DNA from: Dermacentor variabilis
Taxonomy: Eukaryota > Arthropoda > Arachnida > Ixodida > Ixodidae
Assembly: GCF_050947875.1 (NCBI RefSeq)
Contig: NC_134568.1
Coordinates: forward strand, 208,608,845 to 208,672,844
DNA length: 64,000 bases
Direction: 5' to 3'
This document shows, piece by piece, positions 45,044 through 56,285 of the stretch. Each line of letters starts with the position of its first letter. Within the stretch, counting starts at the first letter, position 1. A program made the translations under genes and the position numbers. Below the pieces are notes generated by a model, which did not search any database, had not been told where the DNA came from, and was given only the letters and a program-made list of their open reading frames with translations.

Positions 45044-45580
45044 TAAAGCGGTAGGGACATGATATTTTCAACAATCCTTTTTTTCGCTTTAAGGGAAGAG
45101 CCTCGACTTCTAAACTCTAGAAAATATCGTGAGAAGTCTCAGAGTGCTCTAAATATTTTATTAGAATAGCTTTTCTAGCCAGTTTCGGTGTTTTCGCTGG
45201 AGGATACTGTTTGACGTCATGGCATGGTATGGAATCACGTTAAAGCAGGACATTGTGACATTTTGACGCTCTCTGGCTTGCTTGGTCGCCTCGTATGCTG
45301 TTACTCGTTCTGAGAACCGGTGGAGCAGCCTAGTGGACGGCAGAGTGAGCCGAAGCAAGTGTCAAAACTCCACAACATCCTGCTTTGACGTAACCACATA
45401 CTATGTCATGACGTCACAACAGAGTAGAAACGAACCCGAGACTTGTGGTAGAAAAACTATTATATTAAATAATTTAGGGTGCTCTAAGACTTGGCAGTAT
45501 TTTTTCTGGCATTCAGAGGTACCGCGTCTTCATTTCAAGGAAGAAAAGAAGACTTGAAAATATTGGGTCATTACTTTTTC
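45044..45580. mobile_element. Fold-back MITE, about 537 bp
   Basis: The arms 45050-45293 and about 45330-45580 are imperfect inverted repeats of each other. Shared landmarks are ATATTTTCAA near the ends, AGAGTGCTCTAAAT against AGAGCACCCTAAAT, and TTTGACGTCATGGCAT against TGTGACGTCATGACAT. Short similar peptides are therefore read from opposite strands. No transposase is encoded. Exact ends are approximate. Confidence 0.7.
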
Positions 45581-46600
45581 AATTGTTCTAATACATAGAC
45601 CCGACGCTGCTTGGTATATTGTATCACGTATCTTGGTTCCACAGCGAGCTAGTGAGGAATCTACTGCTGACGTTTTATACCCAACGAAATATGCGCCATG
45701 TCAAAGTGCGATATTTACGTTTACTCTGTGACAGTAACAGTGGCCAGTTGACAATTTGGGATATTTCTCATTTTGCCAACACATATTAGTGTCTTTAGCC
45801 AAAGTGTCTGTAATACATTACCCCGGTCAATTTTTTTCTGTGACTTGTCGCTTCCTTCACAGCCTACTGATTGTCTTCACCTTAGATCATATACCAAGTC
45901 ATAAACCATCCATATTATCATAATGATATTTCTTAATTCACTTATGCTAAATATAATATGTAACCGACAGCAAAGTGGCGTTAGTTGCGTTCGCGAGGGG
46001 CTCTCATAATTTTCAAATTGGGCTAAGTCCAAGTTGCGAAATCTATGTGGCTTGTGTAGTTCACCAATTGCGCTGATTAGTCACTGTAGCAAATTTGATG
46101 TCGATGCTAAAATTTCTCAACGTGCTTTGCAATGTGTAACTTATCGGAAATCTTACTGACAAAAGCATTCATCTCTGTACATGTCCTAATGATGCCGTGT
46201 AGCAAATGTCACTTATTTATGTGCTTTATCAACTTGTATGCATACCGTCATGCGTGCCTTAAGAACTGTCGACAGAGATAAATTATCTTAATTTACATTG
46301 CATAGTTGCTGCAACATGTTTGTGCGTGACGCGCACTTCAGTGCTTAGCTGTGAGGTCAGTCACTGCGCAGCAGGATAATTTTTATACTTTTTGCTTAAG
46401 CACATGGCGTTACGTGCAAACATTTGTGCCGCATTGTATTTTTACCACAAGGAAATGAACGGTTATACTGTTTTGACTATATACTGCATGGTATCTCATA
46501 TCTCTTGCATTTTGTCAGCAGTGAGCTCTATGTCAAAGTCTGTTCTTTGTAATGACATTTAAGCTTACTTTGTAAATTTTTCAGTTGACAATTTTTTCGT
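45581..46600. other. Unassigned, AT-rich
   Basis: Nothing recognised. Confidence 0.5.
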
Positions 46601-46750
46601 GGCAAGCTCCCGTAGTGGTGTAGTGGCTTTGGCGCAGTGCTGCTAAGCCCGAGTGCGCGGGATCAAATCCCAGCCATTCCGGGGTGCCCCCGCTACGGTG
46701 TGCGTCGTAATCATATCGTGGCTTTGGCATGTAAAAACCTCAGAATATAT
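46601..46750 (+). mobile_element. tRNA-derived SINE (family B), plus copy
   Basis: The head has GTGTAGTGGCTTTGGCGC (A box) and GGGATCAAATCCCAGCC (B box). The body is shortened, with CCGCTACGGTGTGCGTCG, TAATCATATCGTGGCTTTGG and CATGTAAAAACCTCAGAATA. The middle section seen in the copy at 20845-21075 (GGTGGTCAAAATT) is missing. Confidence 0.75.
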
Positions 46751-47377
46751 GGCATTTTCACATATTCGGGTTATTTATTCAAATTGCCTTAAATATATTA
46801 TGCCACTCGTGTTTATTACCTGACCTATAGCGTCTTTGTTGTCGAGTGATCCTCCTCGAGTAAAATATTGACCACTTCATACCATTCATGTTGGTATCAC
46901 TTTTGTTCTCTTAATTCACTACTTGCTACGAATTAGTTTATACTATACATGCGTAATTCTGTGATGTAGTTTGTAATCAGCTTTTCACCATTTGCCTTTT
47001 TTGTGAAACTATACCATGTGTTCTGTCACCCACGTTTGTAGTTTTTGTGGGGTCAAGAGTTGAACCACTGCCCGTCTAGTCGCAATACACCACGTATTCA
47101 ATATTTTATGTCTTTATGTAGTTAGGCTTCATTGTGTGGCAGTTTACCATTGCTGTTGCTGATATTACTAATAAAAATATGTGTACCTGTTTGATCCTGT
47201 TGATGCCTTGATTCACAATATAAATGGTTGTTGACATACGTGCACACACTCTCAATGACACATGCGCAACTAAAGCTTGCAAAAGCCAACATTGCCCCTA
47301 TATATACCTGAAATATTACGAGAGCGCAAGTAACAGAGTGAGCTGCTCTATGTGCACTAAATGCTCAGTAAACACAT
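46751..47377. other. Unassigned, AT-rich
   Basis: No feature recognised before the LTR that begins at 47378. Confidence 0.5.
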
Positions 47378-47530
47378 TGTTACGGCTCAACGAAGAGTGG
47401 CTACTGAAAGAAGAAGACGATTTGACGTGTATAGGCGGAGTTGGCCTCGACAGCCATCTTGTCTATGCATCTTTGTCTCTTTGATAAATATTGTAAATAC
47501 ATATCTATATGTGACTTCTGCAACGTAACA
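47378..47530 (+). repeat. Gypsy 5' LTR (153 bp)
   Basis: It starts TGTTACGG and ends CGTAACA. Length is identical to the LTR at 17935-18087, with shared blocks GACGATTTGACGTGT and GTGACTTCTGCAACGTAACA. Short LTRs are found in several Ty3/gypsy lineages. Confidence 0.85.
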
Positions 47531-47532
47531 AC

Positions 47533-49054
47533 ATGGTGGAGGTGCCGGGTACCCACCCACGAGAAGCAACGACGGAGCTCCGCAGTGGTCGTCACCTCAG
47601 GCTGGACAACATTACGCACGAAACAGGACCCGACATAGCGCGGCCCGCATCAACGCCTACAACCCCGGCGGTTATGCTGGCTCAGCTGGGGGATCCAGGA
47701 ACGTTCTGGGGCACCGACCACCTCGAAGTGGAAGACTGGATAGCCACGTATGAGCGTGTAAGTGCCTACAACAAATGAGATCCGACGATTATGTTGGCTA
47801 ACTTGGTCTTCTACGTACAACGCACGAGATGTGGTATGAGAACTACGAGGAGGAGCCTAACGACTGGGACACGTGCAAGCAGAAGCTGAGGGAACTTGTT
47901 CGCCGTCCCGCCGTGTGGAAGAGCACCGCGCTAAGAAAAAACTAGCGGCCCGTGCCCACACATCCGCATAACCCTACGTATATCTTACATCCAGGACGTG
48001 CTGGCTCTGTGTCGTAAGGCTGACAGCGATATGGCTGAGTCAGACAAGGTTGGGCATGTACTGAAGGGTGTCGCTGACCATGTACTGGTTCACAATTTTT
48101 GCAAATGAGCAGGTTGAAAGCAAGACATTAAAAAACAGTGTGACCACTTTGAGCAGGCCAAGAGCCACCGCATTGCAACGCCGCTCGCACGTCTGCCGAA
48201 CACAGCTGCGCCATCCTCTTGTGACGGCAGACTTAGAGTCTGGCGACCATCATCGTCAGATGACCTGACGCGGATAGTGCGGCGAGAACTTGAGGCCATG
48301 GCTCTTGCAGCCCTTTTTTCCCGCCCCAGTGAGCCGAACAATTTGCCTACAGCACCATTTGTGCAGGCAATAGTCCGCGAAGAACTCGCTAATCTTGTAG
48401 TTCATTCTGTATGTGCCGTTGCCGCATCACAGCTGTCTCATGCTCCAGGTCCATCGAGTGGTCCGCAGTATCCTGCACGTTATTGAAATCCAGCTGAGTG
48501 GCAAACCGCAGACGATCGACCAATCTGTCTTTCCTGCCGGCATATCGGTCACATTGCTCGCCAATGTAACAACCGTACTGTCTCCTCCCCTCTGCGACCG
48601 CCATTCACCAGTCATTACCACCCCGAACAGAGCGAGCGTCGTTACCAGCTTCCACTGGAACCGCAAAAGTCAAACAATGACCCTCGTGCTCTTTGGAACA
48701 GTCCCTCGTCGTCATTCCGACGCCACCAGTCCCGTTCGCCACCAGCTCGTCCACCATCGTCCCTATCGCCGCAGGTTCGTCGCCCACCGTCCCCGATTCA
48801 GCCACGATGCTCGTCTCCGGAAAACTTAGCGATGCAGCTCTCGGAGTGTGACGCTGCATTGACGACTCGACCGCTAAACCCTCTGATGGCGTCAGTGTCC
48901 CAGCACTCACTGACACTAGCGCGCTCGTATCCGTGATGACTGCCCAATTGCGCCGACGCCTGTACAAAGTTCTCATACACCTTGCTTCACGCACCCTCTG
49001 CGTCACCGACGCAGGAACGCCTACCGTGTTTGGTATGTGCACTGATGCCGACTA
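47533..49054 (+). pseudogene. Gypsy gag and protease, many stops and frameshifts
   Basis: The first frame (47533-47778) includes LEVEDWIATYERVSAYNK, similar to the capsid start of gypsy gag (DWI-x-x-FERVA), and ends at a stop. Further capsid pieces (QDVLALCRKAD, VGHVLKGV) appear at about 47990-48075. A Cys-x2-Cys-x4-His-x4-Cys zinc knuckle is intact at 48526-48567. The protease remnant has DTS at 48912-48920 where the catalytic triad should be DTG, followed by LRRRLYKVL. Gag would form the particle and protease would mature it; neither can be made here. Confidence 0.75.
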
Positions 49055-49055
49055 G

Positions 49056-50690
49056 GAAAATTATTTTTGTTTCTGAAATGCTAATAATGTGTACACTAGA
49101 AGGGTAGTAGAATTTTTAGGCCCCTCAGATTGCAAAAATAACCTAAATAAGAATGAGGGAAACCCGCACCACCAAGGTATAGCAGGTTTAAGCCAATCAA
49201 AATTAAATGAAGACGGGTAGAAACCCAAAATGTAATTTGAGGAAAAGCCAGTTGTTGAAGAAAAAAAACCGAGGTAAGCCGACAGAATATGTGTATCATT
49301 ACAAGTAGGGGACAGGAATGAACGTCGGAATACCTGTCTGCATTGGCTTGTGGCGTGTGACGTCTCGTGTTTCGTCCAATTCTTTATTAGGTCACTGAGC
49401 ATGAGGAAAAAACAGCAAAAAAAGGGTAAAAAAGAAGAAATAATTAGGACGGCAGGAGAGGGCAGGGCCAGAGGAGGCCTGCAGGTCCAACAGGATTCCG
49501 GACATCTGGAGCAGAGCTTTGGGTAGGCCGGAGTGCACAAGCCTGGAGAGGTACTGGCGTGCAGTAGGTTCCTCGCAGTGGCGTGTAGTAGGTACAAAAC
49601 GCAGTGGTATACTCTTGAAGGCTCGTGGGATCGCGTACTTTCCGTACATGTGACCGGAGGTCTCCGGTAGGTGTGACTTTACGTCAGGTATCAGAAGCAT
49701 AGTGCAGTCCACTTGACTGCAGCTCGACTGAAGATCTGCAAGAGACCTGAAAATGGTGGCAAGCAGGTTCAGTAGGTGTATCTTGGGCACAGACAGGGAA
49801 TGGAGGAAGAACTAAAGGGCCGAGTCAAGGAAACAGCCATTCCGTCCATAGTGTCCCCGGAGACAAGCTCCCCCTTAGTTGGCATAACTAAGGACACTAT
49901 AAAGCGAAAGGCGAAGGGCAAGGTGTTAGGGATATGGAATGGAAACAGGGAAAAAGAAGAAAGAAAGCAAACCGATGAAGAAATAAGGGGTGGTTGTAGA
50001 AAAAAAATTAGGAGGAGTCCGGGAAAGTGAACGATGAAATGATGCGATAAAGACGAATGAGAAGTGCCCGCTTTCTTTGATCGGTAAGAAGGGAGGGGTA
50101 CAGATCAGGTGTTACGCTAGTGGGGTGATTCTCTTTAAGGAGATTAGCAGTGTGAGAAGTAAGAGGACAATCATTGAAATAATGGAGCAAGTCTGTGCAA
50201 GGATTGCCCCAGGCACAGTTACTGTGAGATAAAAGGTGAAATCGGAAATAATAGAAAGGGAAGCGGCCATGAGCAATCTTTCATGCTAATTTGTGCACTT
50301 GTGCACTGCCTTTTTCTCTTTATGTTTATGTAGTAGTATGCAGTATGTATGTAGTAGTGAGCCAGTGCCTGTTCTATACTTCATTCGCACTTTGTGTAGT
50401 GGCATTTAATTTGCAACCGTGTGCGTAAAAACACTACAACGTTGCCAATTAAAGGTCACAGAATCTATTCGCATGAATGGAAATTCTGGCAACATTAACA
50501 TTTTATGTATTGCTTATATGTTGACGGTGACTTGTACAAATGTGCCTATACCCTATACACTCGCACTATACACTCGCCAAACAAATGGCACAACACAACC
50601 GGCGAAACAAGAGACACAACGGGCTCTGACAGAGCATAGAGCCTGTGCAGTACGACAGTGATGCACTAAGAGAAAAAAAATTGTGTTCTA
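49056..50690. other. Mostly unassigned; possible minus-strand LINE tail at 50008-50240
   Basis: On the minus strand, 50008-50240 encodes CAWGNPCTDLLHYFNDCPL, which resembles the Cys-Cys-His-Cys finger of LINE ORF2 ends but with wrong Cys spacing. Downstream on that strand (49392-49790) is a motif-free frame. A small hairpin (CCTTAGTT with AACTAAGG) lies near 49871-49891. Confidence 0.35.
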
Positions 50691-50694
50691 GTGG

Positions 50695-51384
50695 CTAAGC
50701 TAGCTTAGCAGGAATCTTTGAGGGACTATCAGACATTGTTTGGGATATTATTGGCCTTAGTGAGTTTAGAACAACTGGCGAGGCTTATACAGTGCTGACT
50801 AACGGCTACGTCCTCTGCTATAGAGGACTCACAAATAAGAAACAATACGGGGTAGGATTCCTAATCCATAAGGACATAGCCGGCAACATTGACGAATTCC
50901 ACAGCATCAACAGGAGCGTAGCGGTAGTCGAAATCAAACTTAATAAGAGTTATAGATTAAAGGTAATACAGGCCTACGCTCCAACCTCCAGTTACGATGA
51001 TGATGAAATAGAACAGTTTTAAGAAGATGTAGAATTAGCGATGAGACAAGTGCAAACTCAGTATACTGTAGTCATGGGTGACTTCAATGCAAAAGTGGGG
51101 AAAAAGCAGGCTGGTGAACAAGCAAATGACAACTACGGCACCAATTCTACGAATACTATAGAGGAGACATGTTGGCAGAATTCGCGGAAAGGAATAAGCT
51201 GCGAATAATGAACACCTTCTTCAGACAGCGCAACAACAGAAAGTGCACCTGGAAAATCCCTAATGGTGAAACAAGGAATAAAATAGGTTTCATACTTTTT
51301 GCCGATCCCAGCATAGTGCAGGATGTAGAAGTGTTAGGTAAGGTAAAGTGCAGTGATCATAGCTTAGTGAGGTCGAAGAGATGA
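50695..51384 (+). pseudogene. RTE endonuclease domain, broken
   Basis: Visible pieces: DIIGLSEFRTTGEA at about 50746-50790, carrying the catalytic Glu; an open stretch to a TAA at 51020-51022; GDFNAKVG at about 51078-51100; and, after a frameshift, RIMNTFFRQR, KCTWKIPNGETRN and SDHSLVR (about 51352-51372), carrying the catalytic Asp-His pair. The enzyme would nick target DNA for priming. Confidence 0.75.
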
Positions 51385-53359
51385 AGAGTAAAATTGGTCA
51401 AGAAGAAACAGGCCAACCTAGACGCAGTAAGAGTAAAAGCAGACCATTTCAGGCTGGTGCTTTCACACAAATGTGCAGTTTTGAACAGAGAAGTGATAGT
51501 GAAGCAACTAGGCTGACTTCAGAGGCAGCAAATGAAGTGGGAGGCAAGGCACCAAGGCAACCAGTAGGTAAGCTCTCGCAAGTAGCGAAGGACCTAATAA
51601 AGGAATGACAAAGAATGAAAGTGTCCAACTCATGAGATCAGATAGAATTTGCGGAACTGTAGCATAACTGTCAAAACTGATCAACAAGGAGAAAGTAAGG
51701 GATATTCGAAATTATACCGTGAGAAAGGCTGAGGAAGCAGTAAAACATGGATGCAGCATGAAATCAGTGAGGAGAAAACTTGGCATAGGACAATCCAAGA
51801 TGTACGCACTGAAAGATAAGCAGGTTAATATCATCAGCTATTTAGAAGATATAGTAAAAGTAGCGAAATAATTCTGTGTTGCCCTGTACAGTACCCAGAG
51901 CAGGCACGCTACCTCCATTCGAAGTAGTGATGAACAGGTTACAGAAGCCCTTTCTATTAGTAGCGATGAAGTTAGAAGGGCCTTGCAAGACATGAAACGG
52001 GGAAAAGCGGCAGGAGAAGATGGAATAACACCCGATTTAATCAAAGATGGTGGAGACATCATGCTTAAAATGCTTGTGGCCCTTTATATGAAATGTCTCA
52101 AGACTTCAAGTCCAAGAGAAATGAAGAATGCCAAAATTATACTAATCCAGAAAAAGGGAGATGTTAAAGAATTGAAAAATTATAGGCCCATTAGCTTACT
52201 TGCAGTATTGTATAAAATAAACACCAAGATAATTTATAATACAATAAGGGCAACACTTCAATCAACCAAGGGAACAGGCCGGCTTCAGGAAGGGATTTTC
52301 TACCATGGATCACATCAATTTCATTGATCAGATAATCGAGAAATCTGCAGAGTACAATCAGCCTCTCTATATGGCTTTGTAGATTACGTAAATGCACGTA
52401 ATTCAGTAGAGATACCGGCAGTTATAAAGGCATTACGTAATCAAGGAGTACTGGAGGCTTATGTAAGTATCTTGGAAAATATCTACAAAGATTCAAAAGC
52501 TACCTTGATTCTCCACAAGTAAAGTAGCAAGAAAGAAAGCAGTGAGGCAAGGAGACACAATCTCTCCAATGCTTTTCACTACATGCTGGGAAGAAGTATC
52601 CAAGCTAATAAACTGGAAAGGCTTAAAAGTGAGGATCAACGGCGAATACCTCAGCAACCTTCGGTTTGCAGATGGCAGTGTTCTATTCAGCAAGACTGGG
52701 AACGAGTTGCAACAATTGATTGAGGATCGTAACAGAGAAAGTGTAAGAGTGGGGTTGAAGATTAATATGCAGAAGAAAGATAATGATCAATAGCCGGGAA
52801 ATGGAACAAGAGTTCAATATCACCAGTCAGCCTCTAGAGTCTGTGAAGGAATACGTTTCCCTAGGTCAATTACTCACAGGGGACCCTGATCATGAGAAAG
52901 AAATTTACAGAATAAAAATGGGTTGGAGCGCATACGGCAGACATTGTCAGATCCTGACTGGAAGCTTACCGTTATCATTAGAATCAGTGCATTCTACCGG
53001 TGGTAACGTATGGGGCAGAAACTTGGAGACTGATAAGGAAGCTCGAAAACTAGTTAAGGGCCGTGCAAAGAGCGATGGAACGAAGAATGTTAGGCGTAAC
53101 GCTAAGAGACAGGAAGAGAGCGGTGGGGATCAGAGAGGAAGCAGGAATATTCTATATTCTAATTCACATTAAGAGAAAGAAATGGTCCGGTGGAGGTCAT
53201 ATAATGCGTAGATTATATAACCGGTGGACCATTAGCGTTATAGAATGGGTACCAAAAGAAGGGAAGACCAGTCGAGGACGGCAGAAGACTAGTTCGGGTG
53301 ATGAAATTAGGGAATTCGCAGGCGCGAGGTTGGAATCGGTTGGTGCAGGACACGGGTAA
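51385..53359 (+). pseudogene. RTE reverse transcriptase and C-terminal domain, broken
   Basis: KAAGEDGITPDLIKDGGD and KNYRPISLLAVLYKI mark the start of the RT (51983-52230). After frame changes comes VRQGDTISPMLF-type motif B (52542). Motif C reads FADG at 52665-52676 instead of FADD, losing one catalytic Asp. A later frame includes KEYVSLGQLLTGDPDHEKEI and MQRAMERRMLGVTLRDRK (53063 onward). Order and motifs match the better-preserved copy at 56286-57191. Confidence 0.8.
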
Positions 53360-53627
53360 TTGGAGATCGCAGGGAGAGGCCTTCGTCCTGCAGTGGAAAT
53401 AACATAGGCTGCTGCTGCGGATGATAGGGAGTGAACAAATTTGCATGGAAATGAAAAAAAATAGTGACCACTACTTAGATTACTGCCGTTCTTCTGGTGT
53501 ATGCACATTTGCATTTGAGAAGATCAATTTTCCAGTTGGCAGCTTTCCTGTCCATTCGTTTCTGGTCATAGAGGGTGCTTTCTTCAGGATACAGATTTTT
53601 ATATGTAAAAAAAAAAAGCTCTGAGAG

Positions 53628-54361
53628 TAGCGAACTTGGCATTTCTGTAGAGAAGTTCCCTAGGCGAGGCGGAGATACCTTGCCGCTAATAGCGGGAGTT
53701 TCAGAGCAATTAACGAATTTGTTCTAATTTACTATTTTATTAGTGCTTTCAGGGTAATTTAAATGCCAACCTTGGAGCCATATTGAATGCGCTCGCATTA
53801 AAAAAAGATCTTGACAATTGCGCCTCATTCAAGATATTTATCAACGAATTTCAGCGCCCATTCCAGGCACTATCGACAACGAGCGCACCGTGAGCACTGA
53901 AAGGGAGCCCCGCTATCATATAAGTTAGAAACGCTCCGTAACGAAAACCGCGACGAAGTTTGAAACATCGCGGCAAATACTGATACGGCACGTTTCGCTT
54001 GGCAAACATATGCCGCGGCGTGCTGTATCAATATTTGCCACGACATGCCATCATTCAAACTTAGTCTCAGAATGTTTCCGTGAGACGTAGCGCGAGGCGT
54101 GCTCGGTTTCGATATTGCTTGGATTGAGCTTGGCATTCGATGAATATCACGCATTATACACAGTATTCAAGATTTAAAAAAAATGCTAGTGCATTAAAAT
54201 GTGACTGCCTCCAAGTTTTCTATTTCAACGGCTCCCGCAGGCACTAATAATACAATTATTAGTGCATGGGTTAATTGTTGTGAAATTCATGTTATTAGCG
54301 GCAAAGTACGTCCGCCTCGCCTAGAACTCCTTTACCAATGCCCGCAGAAGATCCGCTACTT
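53628..54361. mobile_element. Long-TIR MITE, about 730 bp
   Basis: The left end AGTAGCGAACTTGGCATTTC and the reverse-complemented right end AGTAGCGGATCTTCTGCGGG start alike. They share GTTC..CTAGGCGAGGCGGA and TTTGCCGCTAATA further in, and similarity continues for roughly 200 bp with gaps. The centre holds TTTGCCACGACATG-type palindromic pieces but no transposase. Exact ends and target duplication are uncertain. Confidence 0.65.
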
Positions 54362-54665
54362 TGGCGTCCTCAGGATGTCCTAGGACCACAAGTCCCGCCC
54401 CTGGCGTGCGCTGGACATTCGGATATCCCGCGGACGTCGGTTGGTCGTAGTGAAAAGAGGTAACAAAATTTTTAAACGTCCGAACGCCTGTTTTCGACCT
54501 CCGTCGGACCAGCCGAGTATGGACAATTCCTTCGCGCATTATAGTCCTCCGGACTTTCATTAGTACGTCCCGTGGATTTTTGCCTACATCCTGTGGACGT
54601 TGTTAATGCCCGACAACGTGATCCGTAGGATGTCCCGGGGTTGTCTGTTGTCCATTGGGTCTGCT
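54362..54665. repeat. GACGTCC-rich repeat segment
   Basis: Motifs such as GGATGTCC, GCGGACGTCG, GGACATTC, TGGACGTTG and AGGATGTCCC recur at intervals of roughly 20-50 bp. A related, sparser cluster is at 43858-44035. It may be a diverged internally repetitive dispersed element. Confidence 0.4.
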
Positions 54666-56285
54666 GTGTTAAACAACAACAGTTATCGGAATACTGAAGA
54701 GCAAGACACTTGGTGTAAAAAATTATTGCAGAAATGACGATTTACTTGGTGATCGTTGCGCATCAGGAGCAGTTCAATGAAGAAGTTTCAAATGAGCAGT
54801 AATAGACATTCAAATAGACTCTGCCAGTATCAGAGAAAAGTAATTCGTATTGACTATACAGAAAATGCAATTTTTTCCAATATGTTTTCTAATGACGCAA
54901 TGGTCTCAAGGGTCGCACGTCACGGCAACATTATTGTGGCCAAATATATTTGGGCAACCACTGATCAGCCCAATAGAAAGCCGCAATCTTTTAAAGCGAG
55001 AACTCGAGAATAGTCGAGCGACACATGTCGGGTACATAGCGAAGAATGAACTCACAGCGCTTTTACGGCGTCCCGTCAGATGGCGGGAGCTTGCCTGCAA
55101 CGTGATGGCGCGGCGTGTAGCTACTTCGTGGCCTTCGCGAATGCCTTCGAGTTTACACGGGCGATGTCGAAATCTCGGAGGCCTCGGCTGCAGCTTAATC
55201 TGCGCGCACAGGGCTAGTCGGCGCCACCCATCAGTGCAGCTGTATACGCGCCCACTTCGGCGTGATTAGCGTGATTGTTGAGCACGTGGCCGCTTTACCA
55301 GACATCCATACATTCATTATTCCACAGCGTTGTCAACAGCTGCTGATTTATTAGTAGGTGTTCAGATTTTTTGAATTTTTAGTGATTCAGTGGTAAAGCT
55401 TCGGAATTCATTGATTGTGCCCGACTTCAAGAAAACGAGCGCGAAATGTGCAGCTTCCCGAAAATTTTATAATTTACTACTTTATATGAAATCTGCTACT
55501 TATTTTGCTATATGCTACATACGAGCTATATGTGAGCATTTTTTCCTTTCCGCGATTGAGCTTTAGCATAGTCCAAAACGAAGTGACCACTTCAGACTTC
55601 AGCTACTATATGTCATCTAAGGCCCTTCCGAAATTGGTTTGAATCTTAGACAAGGCGTCTTTTTAATATTTATGCTGTTCGAGATTCATTATGCGCCGTA
55701 CGATTTTCCAGACCGTGCTCCGCTCCAAGAATTTTGAAGATCACTGTATTGTTTTACTGCTCCGCTAGTGACACATTGTACAATTGATATTAGGCGCTGG
55801 ACCCGTGACGACAAACACCGATTAAAATACCTCCTGCTAGTATAAACAATCTACTGATTGCTAATGATTTTGTGAGCAAAGATCTACTGCTTCTTTTAAT
55901 GATCTATGGCAACAGTACATTCATATCTGGTACTGATGAGGATGTGATCTGTACTCAGAGTAAAAAGCTGGGCAACTTGGTTCTGCCTAAAATAAATGTT
56001 GCACTAACAGAAAACGACACGGGCGAGCGATTAGAGGAGCGTGTGTGCTTTATTCGATCGTCCGTATCTGTTTTCACTAGTATTGGCCTCGAGCTCCACC
56101 ACTGGAAAAGCTGGCGCCACTGTCGGCATGACGTGCTATTAGGGATCACGTGGACAAAGCGGCCGCGTCGGCTGCTTCGAGAGCGCCGAAGCGAGCTGAA
56201 AGCGAGAGTTTAAATTCCCTCGTACTCTACGGTCCTCATTTAGTGGCGAGATTTTCCCGCTTCGGATGTCTCCCTTACAACGCTT
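54666..56285. other. Unassigned, no feature recognised
   Basis: About 1.6 kb. Short frames (for example 54850-55269 + and 55872-56213 +) lack motifs. Confidence 0.5.

Larger units (their letters stand above)
47378..49055 (+). mobile_element. 3'-truncated Ty3/gypsy element: 5' LTR, gag, protease
   Basis: A 153-bp LTR is followed by a TGGTGGAGGTGCCGGG segment where a primer-binding site belongs, then a gag-protease region up to about 49054. RT, RNase H, integrase and the 3' LTR are absent. The LTR family is the same as at 17935-19673, so the two partial copies together represent most of one element family, apart from RT. Confidence 0.8.
50695..53410 (+). mobile_element. RTE-type LINE, nearly full ORF but heavily decayed
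   Basis: Endonuclease motifs (GLSEFRTTGEA, IQAYAPT, VVMGDFNAKVG, CSDHSLVR) are followed by the RT and the RTE-type C-terminal region (GHIMRR, RW, RGRQK). It ends at CAGTGGAAATAACATAGGCTG near 53390-53410. That is the same 3' end as the copy at 56286-57243, which carries a GAT tail. At least six frame changes and several stops are present. The element has no RNase H and no C-terminal Cys-Cys-His-Cys finger, as expected of RTE. Confidence 0.8.

Noticed and set aside
49061..49790. Minus-strand frames of 178 and 132 residues
   Set aside because: Hydrophobic and low complexity over A-rich template, with no motif; probably UTR or intergenic.
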